A DNA stretch of 64,000 nt, taken from NCBI GenBank assembly GCA_017303715.1, contig JAFLBZ010000002.1, positions 1 through 64,000 of the forward strand, read 5' to 3'. The notes beneath the pieces are model-generated. The model saw nothing but the letters and a program-made list of their open reading frames with translations. It was not told the DNA's origin and ran no database searches. Below are positions 7,783 to 18,500 of this stretch, piece after piece. Within the stretch, counting starts at the first letter, position 1. The number at the start of each line of letters is the position of its first letter. The DNA comes from Rhodothermia bacterium (lineage in GTDB: Bacteria > Bacteroidota > Rhodothermia > Rhodothermales > UBA2364). The position numbers and the translations under genes were made by a program.

Positions 7783-8469
7783 ATGAATCTTCAGGTTATT
7801 GCTTTCGACGCCGATGATACCCTCTGGGTGAATGAGCCTCTTTATCAGCATGTAGAGCAGCAGTTTTGCGGCTTATTAGAAAATTTCCTGCCGAAGCACA
7901 CGGTTTCTCAAGAGCTTTTTCGGACGGAGATGGAAAATTTAAGTTTGTATGGCTACGGCGCCAAAGCCTTTATGCTCTCGATGATCGAAACAGCCATCCG
8001 TATAACAGACGGACGTGTGGGGGCTGATGCCATCCGACGCATTATTGATTTAGGCCGAGAAATGTTGCACCAACCCATAGAACTTTTGGCCGATGTACAA
8101 ACGGTTTTGGAAGCCTTAAAAGGCCGTTATCGTTTGGTCGTAGCCACAAAAGGCGACTTGTTAGATCAGGAGCGAAAGTTAGAGAAATCCGGCTTGGCGG
8201 CCTATTTCCACCATATAGAAATTATGTCCGATAAAAAAGGGCGTGACTACGCGAAACTACTGCAACACTTAGACATCCCGCCAGAGGCATTTCTGATGGT
8301 CGGAAATTCACTAAAATCGGACGTTTTGCCCGTGTTAGAAATGGGTGGATGGGGCTTCCATGTGCCTTACCATACCACTTGGGCACATGAAGTGATTGAA
8401 GTCCAGATCGAAAACGAACGATTCCGAACCCTTGAAACCCTCAAAGACCTTCTTCGGCTCATACCATGA
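7783..8469 (+). CDS. HAD-family phosphatase
   Basis: A 228-residue haloacid-dehalogenase-like hydrolase. Motif I is FDADDTLW (Asp9 nucleophile, Asp11), motif II Thr is in VVATKGD, the motif III Lys is in MSDKKGRDY, and motif IV is MVGNSLKSDVLPVLEMGGW. The helical cap of about 100 residues fits the C1 subclass; substrate unknown. The start at 7783 places motif I near the N-terminus as usual; an ATG at 7765 adds six residues. The stop overlaps the ATG of the acetyltransferase-like gene (ATGA), so the two are probably translationally coupled. Confidence 0.88.
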   Translation: MNLQVIAFDADDTLWVNEPLYQHVEQQFCGLLENFLPKHTVSQELFRTEMENLSLYGYGAKAFMLSMIETAIRITDGRVGADAIRRIIDLGREMLHQPIELLADVQTVLEALKGRYRLVVATKGDLLDQERKLEKSGLAAYFHHIEIMSDKKGRDYAKLLQHLDIPPEAFLMVGNSLKSDVLPVLEMGGWGFHVPYHTTWAHEVIEVQIENERFRTLETLKDLLRLIP

Positions 8470-9088
8470 ATAAAACCCGTATTGACCTCGAAAATTGGAA
8501 GCGACGTGCCCACTTTCAGTTTTTTAGAGGGTTCTCCGAGATTTTTTTGGGGCAACCGATCGTGTGAATGTAAGTAAAATGTGGAAGAGGGTCAAACAAG
8601 GAGGACACTCGTTTTTTTTATCGTACCTACACAAGGGGCTTATTGCAGCCAAAAAAATGGAGGCCTTCCGCTACCGGGTAGAAGGAAACGACGTATTTTG
8701 TTACGAGGTAATTCATGCTTCATCCACCCTCAACCGCCCCGATGGAACTTTCGGATTTGCCTACATGGACTTCCACCCTGATTTTGAGGTCTTTGCGCCA
8801 CAAGCCATCGAGGAAATACAAAGGGTACGGACATCATCGGGCTTGGAGGTTGTGACAGGCCACGCCAATGTTCTACCTGTTTCCACTCTGGCCTCCTTAA
8901 ACTTTACGGGTTTATCCCATGCGCGGCATTTTGGGGTTCAGGATTCCATCCCTAAAATCACTTTTGGGCAACTTACGGGAGCAGAAAACCTCAAAGAGAT
9001 GCCCGTTTCAATTCACGGTCATCATGGCTTGATGGATGCACACGATATTGGACTTTTTGTCGCTACTTTCCAACAACTGTTAAATTGA
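8466..9088 (+). pseudogene. Chloramphenicol acetyltransferase-like protein, frameshifted
   Basis: The first frame starts at 8466 (MNKTRIDLENWKRRAHFQFF, the typical CAT N-terminus) and ends at a TGA near 8567. The second frame (from about 8549 onward) continues the family sequence with FFGATDRVNVSK, SFFLSYLHKGL, and near the C-terminus SIHGHHGLMDAHDIGLF, which corresponds to the HHxxxDG catalytic region (Gly replaced by Ala). The frames join by a -1 shift on the seven-T run at 8542-8548. It could be a real frameshift mutation, programmed slippage, or a homopolymer sequencing error. If functional it would acetylate an alcohol or similar acceptor with acetyl-CoA; antibiotic resistance cannot be concluded. 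Confidence 0.75.
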
Positions 9089-9096
9089 CCTAATTT

Positions 9097-10566
9097 ATGC
9101 ACCTCGCCCAAAACGTATCCAGAATCCTGATTTATACATTTGTGGTTCTTGTTCCGATGTTTAGCCGCGTGTTTGCGCAACCTACTTCTTTTGCACGCGA
9201 TGTGTGGTATCACATTTTTGTACGAAGTTTCCATGATAGCAATGGCGATCGCCATGGCGACCTTAGGGGCATCACACAGAAGTTAGACTATCTGCAAGAT
9301 TTAGGCATAACGGGCATCATGCTCTCCCCGATACAAGATGCAGATTGCTACCACAACTATTTTGCGAACGATTTTTACCGGATTGACCCGCGCTTGGGGA
9401 CGATGGCGGATTTTCTGGAACTGCGCAAAGAAACACGGAAACGCAAGATGCGGCTGATTTTGGACATGGAGATGCAATATGTAACAGACAAACATCCTTG
9501 GTTTACAGATTCTTACCAAAATCCGAACTCCTTATTTTCGCCACTTCTACGTTACAATGGCCCCAATAATACCCAACCCGAAGGCGGTGTGTGGGGGCTT
9601 CGTTCGTACAAAGATTGGCAAGGGCAGGAAATCGGGATGATTTCGGTGGATATGACCAAGCCCCAGACGCTAAGCGAAATGATCCGGCTTTTCCGTTATT
9701 GGTCAGATCCGAACAGCGATGGAAACCCAACCGACGGCGTTGACGGCTTCCGAATTGATCATATGATGGACGATTTAGATCATAAAGGCATCATCAACAA
9801 CTTATACAAAATTTTCTGGCGGCCCCTCATTACCGATCTTAAGCAGCGTTATCCCAAGGTCTTTTTTATTGGCGAACAAGCAAACTGGGGATTCGATGAA
9901 CCCATGTTTGAGGAGGCTGGAGCCGATGCACAATTTGGGTTTGTGCAATGGTATGCCTTCCAGACGGGAAAAGCAGGACGTATGCGGACAGCCATAGACT
10001 CCACACGACAAGCAACTCCCAAAAACAAGTTTTACCTTACATTCGTTGAAAACCATGACACCAACCGCAACAAACACCCTCATCAAGTAGCCGCTGCACT
10101 CACATTGTTGACAGGTGGTATTCCCGTATTGTACTACGGACAAGAATTGGGTATGAAAGGCGTGAAAGGCGAGTGGGGGCACGATGGGAACGATATTCCC
10201 ATGCGACAAGCATTCCGGTGGCAACCAGACCGTATGGCGTTAGGATCAGCCATTTGGTACAAAGCCGATGCCCCTTGGTGGCCAGAGAACCTCCCGCCCA
10301 AAGACGATTTGGTCTCTCAGCAACAAAACGCTGCTTCCGGGTGGCATTTTTACCGTAAGTGGATTCACTACCGCAAGCAGCATCCTCAACTTTTTATGGG
10401 CGAGTTACGTTGGCGTGCTACATCGGACGATGCGCTATTGGCCTTTGAGCGGTTTTCAAAGAAACAGCGAACCACCGTTATTATCAACCTCACGCCTAAA
10501 ACGCGCACCATAGTACACCAAAAAAAACGTATTCGGATAGAGCCGTATGGGGTCAAGGTGTTGTAA
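9097..10566 (+). CDS. Secreted GH13 alpha-amylase-family glycosidase
   Basis: A 489-residue glycoside hydrolase family 13 enzyme with an N-terminal signal peptide (hydrophobic 10-27, cut after VFAQ). The catalytic triad is visible: nucleophile Asp221 in GFRIDH, acid/base Glu260 in FIGEQAN, and Asp321 in VENHDTNR. It hydrolyses or rearranges alpha-glucans in the periplasm or outside the cell; exact substrate not readable. It starts 8 bp after the acetyltransferase-like gene, and the next gene is alpha-glucan phosphorylase, so the pair probably handles external and stored alpha-glucan respectively. Confidence 0.92.
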   Translation: MHLAQNVSRILIYTFVVLVPMFSRVFAQPTSFARDVWYHIFVRSFHDSNGDRHGDLRGITQKLDYLQDLGITGIMLSPIQDADCYHNYFANDFYRIDPRLGTMADFLELRKETRKRKMRLILDMEMQYVTDKHPWFTDSYQNPNSLFSPLLRYNGPNNTQPEGGVWGLRSYKDWQGQEIGMISVDMTKPQTLSEMIRLFRYWSDPNSDGNPTDGVDGFRIDHMMDDLDHKGIINNLYKIFWRPLITDLKQRYPKVFFIGEQANWGFDEPMFEEAGADAQFGFVQWYAFQTGKAGRMRTAIDSTRQATPKNKFYLTFVENHDTNRNKHPHQVAAALTLLTGGIPVLYYGQELGMKGVKGEWGHDGNDIPMRQAFRWQPDRMALGSAIWYKADAPWWPENLPPKDDLVSQQQNAASGWHFYRKWIHYRKQHPQLFMGELRWRATSDDALLAFERFSKKQRTTVIINLTPKTRTIVHQKKRIRIEPYGVKVL

Positions 10567-10809
10567 TCAATTTCTGGTAGCGGTTTTTTGGTGTAACGGC
10601 AGACCAAAATGAAGATTTCCCGTGAAGACACACAAATCTCATAGCATGTAAGCGCTTACCTTTGTACCTTTTCTACCTGATAAACAAATAAGTACAATCC
10701 CGCATACCGATAACAAGGGGTAACACTCCCCACCAACGCCTCCTAATCGTTATGCCTAAAATAGGTTTTGTATTGCCCTAATTACCCCCCTAATAGACCA
10801 AAAACCGAA

Positions 10810-12843
10810 ATGAGTACAACCCGCACCAAACTCCACGATATGGTGCAAAATATTTGGTGGAGTTGGAATCCTGCTACATTGGATTTATTTGAAGAACTGA
10901 ATCCAGCGGCGTTTCATGCATCCGGAAACAATCCTGTAATTGCCCTTCGTGAGGCCAAAGGGGTTGTTCTGAACGACCTTGATTTCTCGAAGCGTGTAGA
11001 TACTGCTTACGAGACATTTCAGGCATACATGGCGACGCCCTTAAATGCCGAATACCCAAAGATGGCCTACTTTTGCATGGAATATGGCCTCCACGAAAGT
11101 CTTGCACTCTACTCTGGCGGCCTTGGAATCCTTGCTGGGGATCATTGTAAAGCCGCTTCGGACTTGCGGCTGCCCTTCACGGCCATTGGCCTCTTCTTAC
11201 GCGAAGGCTATTTTAAACAGTCTTTTACACATGATGGCTGGCAAGAACAACAATATCCGGTGGTAAACCCCGCCGATATGCCGGTATCCTTGGTAAAAGA
11301 TGCCACAGGCGCTCCCGTTATTGTCACTGTACAAGTTGGAGACCGTCCGCTCAACCTCCAAGCATGGAAAATGCACATTGGGCACACGGTGATGTATTTG
11401 TTGGACTCCGACCTTGAGTCGAATCCAGAATACTTGCGCGCACTGACCCATCGCCTATATTCGGGTGGAAGTGATACCCGCATTATGCAAGAAATTGTAC
11501 TGGGGATTGGTGGAATCCGTCTTTTACGCACCCTTGGGGTGGAGGTAGAAACCTATCACATGAATGAGGGTCATTGCTCCTTTCTGACGCTTGAATTATT
11601 AGACGAGGCCCTTAAGCGTGGCCTTTCGATGGAACAAGCCGAGGCTGCGGTTCGCGCCCAAACCGTATTTACCACCCATACACCCGTAGAGGCCGGGCAC
11701 GACCGTTTTGACCCCGACCTCACCCTTTACATGCTTCGTACCATGCGCGAAACGCTTGGCCTTTCGGAGCGAGACTTCCTTGGCTTGGGTCGTGTGGATG
11801 CCTCAGATCCCTATGCCTTATTCAACATGACCATTTTGGGCTTCCGGTTTTCACGTAAGCAAAACGGTGTTTCAGCCTTGAATGGAGAACTTTCGCGCCG
11901 CATGTTTAAGGACATGTGGGGGGTTGAAGATGCGGCCAAAGTACCCATTACCCATGTGACCAATGGCGTACACCTTGGTACGTGGGCTGCCCGTCCGGCA
12001 CAAGAGTTTTTGTCTAAACATGTGGGCGACTGGCAGAACCGCGCCTCCGATCCGGGGCTTTGGAAGGCTTTAGACCAAATTCCGGATGAAGTACTGTGGA
12101 AATACCGGAGTTCGTTACGGAAACGCTTGGTCGGTTTTATTCACCAGCGCGCACCGCAACAGAGCATTCCGATGGAGATCAATTTTGATCCAGAGGTACT
12201 TACCATCGGCTTTTCGCGGCGCTTTGCAACCTACAAGCGTGCAACTTTGCTTTTTATGAATGAAGAGCGCTTGCTGAATATTTTCCGTAATACCGATCGC
12301 CCCATCCAGATTGTTTATGCGGGAAAAGCACACCCACAAGATGAAGGCGGGAAGCAACTCATCCAACGTGTATTCTGGTACACACAACACAGCGAATTAC
12401 GCGGTAAAGTGGTGCTCTTGGAAAATTATAACATGGAAATTGGCCGTTACTTGGTTTCCGGTGCGGATATCTGGCTGAACAACCCACGCCGCCCGATGGA
12501 AGCCAGTGGTACTTCGGGGCAAAAAGTGGCTATCCACGGCGGTCTAAATCTTTCCATTTTAGATGGATGGTGGCCTGAAGGCTACAGGGGCAACAACGGC
12601 TGGGCGATCGGGACAGACGCCTCCGCCGACATTAAAGACCCTAAAGTACAAGACCCAGAAGATGCAGATTTCCTATACAATACGCTGGAGCAAGACGTCA
12701 TTCCGACGTTCTACAACCGCGACGCCAATGGTGTTCCGACCGCTTGGGTGGCTCGGATGCGCGAGGCCATGAAAACGCTCGTTTATCAGTTCTCTGCGGA
12801 GCGTCAAGTACGCGATTACATAGAGCAAATTTACAAAGCCTGA
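10810..12843 (+). CDS. glgP: Alpha-glucan phosphorylase (GT35, short form)
   Basis: A 677-residue phosphorylase that releases glucose-1-phosphate from glycogen or maltodextrin using pyridoxal phosphate. Seen: the N-terminal DUF3417-type segment (NIWWSWNP), YHMNEGHCSFL, FTTHTPVEAGHDRF, RRFATYKRATL, and EASGTSGQKVAIHGGLNLSILDGWWPEG, which aligns with the PLP-lysine region. This is the shorter bacterial/archaeal subfamily (about 700 residues or fewer), not the 800-plus-residue type. ATG 10810 begins the conserved region; the frame is open to 10768. A terminator follows at 12874. Confidence 0.92.
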   Translation: MSTTRTKLHDMVQNIWWSWNPATLDLFEELNPAAFHASGNNPVIALREAKGVVLNDLDFSKRVDTAYETFQAYMATPLNAEYPKMAYFCMEYGLHESLALYSGGLGILAGDHCKAASDLRLPFTAIGLFLREGYFKQSFTHDGWQEQQYPVVNPADMPVSLVKDATGAPVIVTVQVGDRPLNLQAWKMHIGHTVMYLLDSDLESNPEYLRALTHRLYSGGSDTRIMQEIVLGIGGIRLLRTLGVEVETYHMNEGHCSFLTLELLDEALKRGLSMEQAEAAVRAQTVFTTHTPVEAGHDRFDPDLTLYMLRTMRETLGLSERDFLGLGRVDASDPYALFNMTILGFRFSRKQNGVSALNGELSRRMFKDMWGVEDAAKVPITHVTNGVHLGTWAARPAQEFLSKHVGDWQNRASDPGLWKALDQIPDEVLWKYRSSLRKRLVGFIHQRAPQQSIPMEINFDPEVLTIGFSRRFATYKRATLLFMNEERLLNIFRNTDRPIQIVYAGKAHPQDEGGKQLIQRVFWYTQHSELRGKVVLLENYNMEIGRYLVSGADIWLNNPRRPMEASGTSGQKVAIHGGLNLSILDGWWPEGYRGNNGWAIGTDASADIKDPKVQDPEDADFLYNTLEQDVIPTFYNRDANGVPTAWVARMREAMKTLVYQFSAERQVRDYIEQIYKA

Positions 12844-12873
12844 TGTTCTGAACACCCTCACAAAAGTTCCTTC

Positions 12874-12906
12874 CCCGTCGGTTGTAAATCGGTGGGGATT
12901 TTTTAT
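12874..12906 (+). terminator. Rho-independent terminator after glgP
   Basis: CCCCGTCG and CGGTGGGG pair (with two G-T wobbles) around an 8-base loop, followed by six T. Confidence 0.6.
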
Positions 12907-12948
12907 CTTGTCTTATCTATCTTTTTTTACCTCAAAACCAATACAACC

Positions 12949-13392
12949 ATGAAAAAGTTATTTTGGGCACTTCTGCTATTCCCTATGCTCACCTTTGCCC
13001 AACGTGGCGGAAACAGCGCTCCGGTTGCCGACGGTAAAAGATTTGGGTTGGGGCTGGATACTTATGGCCTTTCGGCGATCTATGACGTGAATAACAAGGT
13101 CTCTGTTCATGCAACCTTAGGTTCTGGCTGGTGGGGTACAGATGTTACTGCCGCTGGCTGGTATCGGGTTGGGAATCACAAAAAATCCGACTCTTATGTT
13201 TTTGCCAAAGCGTTCATTGGAGACAATAACGCGATTGGTGCTGGTATAGGCTTGGAGTGGAGTTGGGGCAAACTGTTGCAATCAGAATCTGCATTTATCA
13301 AGGGTCTATATGGAAATTTGGATATTGGTTACGCAACCTCCGGTAGGGATTTAGAAGCCTCGTTTGGCTTACGATATCGTTTTGGCCGTTGA
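12949..13392 (+). CDS. Small secreted beta-barrel-like protein
   Basis: A 147-residue protein with a signal peptide (MKKLFWALLLFPMLTFAQ). The mature part alternates glycine and aromatic residues (GLGLDTYGLSAIYDVNN, GSGWWGTDVTAAGWYRVG) and ends in FGLRYRFGR, a terminal aromatic pattern typical of outer-membrane barrels. It would give about eight short strands. Function unknown. The ATG at 12949 is chosen because it starts the signal peptide. Confidence 0.75.
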   Translation: MKKLFWALLLFPMLTFAQRGGNSAPVADGKRFGLGLDTYGLSAIYDVNNKVSVHATLGSGWWGTDVTAAGWYRVGNHKKSDSYVFAKAFIGDNNAIGAGIGLEWSWGKLLQSESAFIKGLYGNLDIGYATSGRDLEASFGLRYRFGR

Positions 13393-13559
13393 TCAAACCT
13401 CAAAGCAACTACCTATACCCAATAAGGCCCTTATCGTCATTTTGAGAATTTGCAAGGCTACACCCTATCCAACTTTTGGTTAGGTAGAAGGATGTCGTGG
13501 CGTAGCCTTCTAGTTTTTCCTTTCGAGAGAACCTTTCTTTGGCGTCATAGAGACGAATC

Positions 13560-15515
13560 TTAACGGAAGGTAATGACCACCTCTTCGGAACGAATTTCGG
13601 GGTTTTCGGGTAAGGCGACCACATAGGCATACCGTTTTCCTTTCTGTGCGGTCACATCTAACCACGACCCGCCAGATACCGTTTGAGCTACGCTTACAAG
13701 GTTACCATTTCCGGTTCTCCGAAAGATGTTTTTCGGAGATTCATCTTCCCAAACCAAAACAAGACCTTTTGCAGACGTAACCACTTGTAAAGACAACCTT
13801 TGCCCGCCAGATAGCGCATCAACAGGTGCATGAACCACTGCGGCATCGCTCTGCTGTGTACCTAAGACAGCAACAACTACATAGTACCGAGCCTCCATCT
13901 TTGGCGCATCATCCACCCACAGTAAGGGTTGACCTGCTTCCACCATCCCGATTTGCTCCCACTCGCCAATGGTTTTTCCACGTAGAACGCGGTATTGATT
14001 GGGGAAGTGGTTGTAGGGCGCTTGCCAATTCATTTGGATACCTCCGAGCACCAGCGTGAGTTCGAGATTTTCCGGCGGACTGGGTTTAAAGGTAGGCGTA
14101 TAAAAGACGGGATCGCTCATGTGGCCGGCTTTTCCAGAACCATTTAGGGCATAAACTGCAAATCCGGCCATTGCGCCTTGTCGCAAAAATGTAGTAGGTA
14201 TGGTAAAAGACGGGGTCTCGGCGGGGATGCGGTTAGAAAGTTGTACAGGATCTGCACCGATGCTTGCCATGTAAAACACCTCGTATCCGATGGCTCCAGA
14301 GACGGGTTCCCACACAAGAAATGCCTCTTCAGCATTGGGCTGTACGGTCAGGTCTTCGGGAGCAGGCAAGTACTCGGTTGCCTCAAAAACAGCAGGGACT
14401 TGGGCGGAGGTATCGGCTGCAATGCCTTTTTCGTCGTACACCAAGATTCGATAGAGGTAGGCTCCCTCGCCCAATTCATCGGGGTCAGAAAAGACAGTAG
14501 TTTGTGGCGGAAGGGGTTTGGACGTGAGTAACCGGAGTGCGTTTGGATGTTCTAAACTGGCTCTTAGTACACCAAGCCCGCCCGTCGTCAGTGCGGTATT
14601 TCGTAATTTCCAGCGGAGTTGTACTGTATTGCCAACCGACACCGCATGGATACTATCTGGAAGGGTGTTTTGGGCTTGTGGGAGCAGGCGAACGTGCTCG
14701 GAAACAGCGATTTCACTTTCATTTCCGGCCAAATCTACGGCTCGGATGCCATAAAAAGCGGTCTCGCCCACTGCAAGGGTAGAGTCTGCAAAGACGCCCA
14801 TCGTTTCCGAATCCTCGGCTTGTGGTAAGATAATCACCGGATTTTGGTGTATCCTAACCCATCCCCGATCCGGCTTTGTACTGCGATAAACATGATAAAA
14901 AGGCGCTTGTGTGGTTTTATCCGGCAACCAACGAATGATGGGTATCGTTCCTTGTTGCAAAACCAGTACCTTCGTGGGCTTGAGCGGATCGGGCGGTAGC
15001 CCCTCTTGTACTTGAAAACGAGCTATGGGCACAGACTCGCTCCCGTCTGTTTTGACCTGAACCACACGGTAGGTGTAGGCCACTTGGGGCTTGGCTGTTC
15101 GGTCGGTATAGCGCACACCCGCCACTTCAGCAAAAAAAGGGTCGTAGAGGAAAAGTAACTTGGTACGTGGGTCTTCATTTTGGATGCGACTGAGCAACCC
15201 TTCGGCATCTTTTGCGCGTGCGGCCTTGATCCATTTTTCTACACGTTCCCCTGCTTTTTGGCGAAGTGTTGCTGCATTGGTGGGTAAGGCTAAAGGCTCC
15301 TCATTGAGGCGCACCGCAGCGCTTCCGTCAGCCTCCCGATAAACCCGATAGCCTACAAATCCACCGATAGGATTGGAGGTTTGTAAGATGGCTCCTTCCC
15401 AAGCCAGCACCACACCACCGGGGCCACGTAAGGCAAAGCCTCCTTCTTGGGCCAAAACATCTCCCCGTATGGCTTGCAAACTTAGGCAAAATAGAAAGAG
15501 CAATATCTTTTTCAT
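13560..15515 (-). CDS. Secreted fibronectin type III repeat protein
   Basis: A 651-residue protein with a signal peptide (cut near VLAQ). Several fibronectin-III-like units are visible, marked by IIRWLP, VQLRWKL, AFLVWEPVSGAIGYEVFY, IQMNWQAP, and final LVLVWED strands with Y-x-Y/V endings. No catalytic motif or sorting domain was found. It is the last gene of a three-gene minus-strand unit (41 bp after the 2099-residue protein). Its repeats suggest a surface-exposed binding or scaffold role; the ligand is unknown. Confidence 0.8.
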   Translation of the reverse strand: MKKILLFLFCLSLQAIRGDVLAQEGGFALRGPGGVVLAWEGAILQTSNPIGGFVGYRVYREADGSAAVRLNEEPLALPTNAATLRQKAGERVEKWIKAARAKDAEGLLSRIQNEDPRTKLLFLYDPFFAEVAGVRYTDRTAKPQVAYTYRVVQVKTDGSESVPIARFQVQEGLPPDPLKPTKVLVLQQGTIPIIRWLPDKTTQAPFYHVYRSTKPDRGWVRIHQNPVIILPQAEDSETMGVFADSTLAVGETAFYGIRAVDLAGNESEIAVSEHVRLLPQAQNTLPDSIHAVSVGNTVQLRWKLRNTALTTGGLGVLRASLEHPNALRLLTSKPLPPQTTVFSDPDELGEGAYLYRILVYDEKGIAADTSAQVPAVFEATEYLPAPEDLTVQPNAEEAFLVWEPVSGAIGYEVFYMASIGADPVQLSNRIPAETPSFTIPTTFLRQGAMAGFAVYALNGSGKAGHMSDPVFYTPTFKPSPPENLELTLVLGGIQMNWQAPYNHFPNQYRVLRGKTIGEWEQIGMVEAGQPLLWVDDAPKMEARYYVVVAVLGTQQSDAAVVHAPVDALSGGQRLSLQVVTSAKGLVLVWEDESPKNIFRRTGNGNLVSVAQTVSGGSWLDVTAQKGKRYAYVVALPENPEIRSEEVVITFR

Positions 15516-15556
15516 ATCATTATTTTTTTAGTGCTTTACAAAGATTAACAGATCGC

Positions 15557-18500
15557 TTACCAATCCACATCCACATCAAATTTACCATTCCGATAAGTTA
15601 GTTCTGCATTGACACTCAGACATCCGGCGCACCATCGCGAACACGAAGAACCATTATCGCAGGGCCACACCGTTCCTTTTAAGTTAGAAGAAGCGCGTCC
15701 GGAAATATCCCATCGGCCATCGTAGTTTGCTTCTCCCTTTACATCAAACGACGCACCAAGCGAGGCAACATACACATCAAAAGTCCCATAAACATGTGCA
15801 TATGCCCCACCGGCGGCGCGTCTTTGTCGCCAATCGTAGATGAAATAAATGGCTTGGTTTGCACCACCATCAATCACCCCCAAGTCTAAACTGCCGCCAC
15901 TATATCCCGATACATAAATACCGTTCAAGACATCGTTTGTGGCGGGGTGATGACGGAAATAATCGCGGAAGCGCTGATCTACATCGCCAAATGGACGGTA
16001 ATTGGCTCCGGCAAACATTCGGCCACGGCTTTCAATCACCCCGAATAGATCTACGTCTAACCGTGCGCCTACATACCAATATTGCAAGTCGAGGGTATTG
16101 GGTTGCCAACCCACTCGAATATCCACAGCACCCTCTGCACTGGCTACGGATCGAATCGGATCCCCGAAAGGATTCCCGATGGTAGTATTCCCTTCAAATC
16201 GTCCTCGCGGGACATCCAGCAGCATATTGGCCCTGCCCAGCGTTAGTTGCCCACTTGCCGCCGTCAACTGCCCATTCACTTCGACGCGCGGCCCACCATT
16301 GGACAAACGCACGTCTAAACCACCTACCAAGGCCAAGGCATCTTGGGTACGCGGGAAGCCCAATTGCATATTTTGTAGATAAAAGCGCCAGTTGTCGTTT
16401 TGACGGCTTATGCCACCAGAAAATCCGGAAATCTCCACAGGGCCAAGCGGAATTGGGATTTGGTTGCGTACCTCAAACGCATAATTTCGGCCATCTCGAT
16501 AGGAAAAGGAGGCTCCCAAACCCTCGATTGCACCCGCAATTGAGAGGTCTAAACTGCCCATAAACCTTTGATTTTGGTAGCCAAACCGTAGGTTGTCTAA
16601 ACGAGCCGGCCCCAAGCTAAAGCGCGGCATTGCAACTTCATTTACCCCAAAGTTTAAGTTGCCATTGCGATGGGTAAAGTACAACTGGGCGGATGGAGCA
16701 GGCATACCCGGAATGGGGAAGTCAAGGCTTGCACCTAAATCTAAACGGACGGAAGGACCGTTGACCGCAAGACTCATGTTGGCAATCAAGACCTGTATTC
16801 CGGCCAAGTCGAAACGGGTATTGGTGGGCAACAAGGCCGATACCGTGCCATTTTGGGCAATTTCGAGGGATTGGAGCGTTAAGCTACGGCCAATAGGCTC
16901 GGGCAATGGGATATTTCCCCCAAAGCGAAGCACCAAATTCTGCCCCACTGTTGCAAATCCGGCGAAGGTAATGTTGACGGGAAAACCTGGAATGGCCAAG
17001 CGATTGTTCGGTACCTCGATGTCTGCACGAACGATTTGGCCTTCGGAGGAAATGCGTAAATTCCGGAAGTTGATCGCAAGCCGCCCTCCATTTGCTGCCA
17101 AACCATTGATACCGATTGTTCCAGACGCGGCGCTAAGTCCGCTTGCATCAAAACGAATGGTGCGTAACTGAAAATGGAAAGCCGACACATCGAAGTTAAA
17201 TTCCGGAATGGTTGGGCCGGATATTCGCCCCTCTGACGAGATACACAACCCTGAAAAACGGATCGGTTCTATGCCTGCTACGGGAATTTCACCGTTTAGG
17301 CAGACGCCATTTCGGTTTAGATTAAGCCTTTGTATTTCCATGCGATAGCCCCAAAGCTGAATATCCCAATTCAAATTAGGCAAAACAATATCCGCATTAA
17401 ACGCCGAGAGGCCATCTGCCGTAAGGCATGGGCCAACATTACAAGTAACCGGAAGAGGGATCAAAATAGGTGTGGCCGAGGTACCCGGTACAAGAGAAAG
17501 CAGGCGATCTACTTGTAAGAGGATTTCTCCACGAATGGCCCCAATACCGCTGGGTTGAACAACCAATTCCAAAGGTTGGCCATTTGACCCACGCAATGTC
17601 GCTTCTATCCCATAAAGCCGAAGCGATACACTCCCCGTAGAGAGCCTCGCACGACCACCAATAGGCCGGTTGTTTACATCCACCTCAAGCTCATCGAAGG
17701 GAAGTTGCACTTGCGGCGCTAAGGTCAAGAGTGGTGTATTGGGAAGGGCGGTTAGCGTACCGGAAACAAACCGACGGCCATTTTCTTCTCGGAGGTTCTC
17801 CACCAATACCTGAAATCCCGCCAAACGGTCGAAAGGGGCATTTTGGAGCGTAAAATCCGCAAATACCGTTTCTCCGGCAGCAAACGTGACGCTTTGTGAA
17901 CCTGTTTGATACCCCAATTTGTTGGCCAAGAGTAGAGGAGTTGAGGCAGGAATATTAAATCCGCCAACATTTCCGGCACTAAACCCGGCAATGCCCCTCA
18001 AAATGTACTCGCCGAGTTCGTTGGTTTGTGCCGATAGATCCGGGCGGGAATCCATGCTTACTTGTACCCCTACCAATGGCTGGCCCTGCTGGTTCCGGAC
18101 AAAACCCCGTGCCACCATGCCAACGTTTAGAACAACGGAAATGCGTGCTTCGTTGGAGAGCAAGAAGATGGCGTCGAAGGTTTGGGTTTTGGGCGTAAAG
18201 TTGGCATTGGGCGTGGAAACGCGAAATGTAATGGAGCCAGTTTGTACTTGTTCAAAAAGTGCAACCCCATTTGCATCGGTACGTTGGCTTCGGTTTGTGT
18301 TGAGCACCTCCACCAAAGCGTTCTGAATGGGAATATTTTGTGGGCCTAAAACCGTTAGCCGAACGTTGCCGCGAAGGTCTTCTAAGCCAAAATTGAGCGT
18401 ACTGACTTGGTTGACCACAACGGCAGTTTGTTGGGATGTTTGCGTGCGAAAGCCTGTTTTAGAAACCGTGATACGGTAACTGCCCGGCGGAACCATTGCA

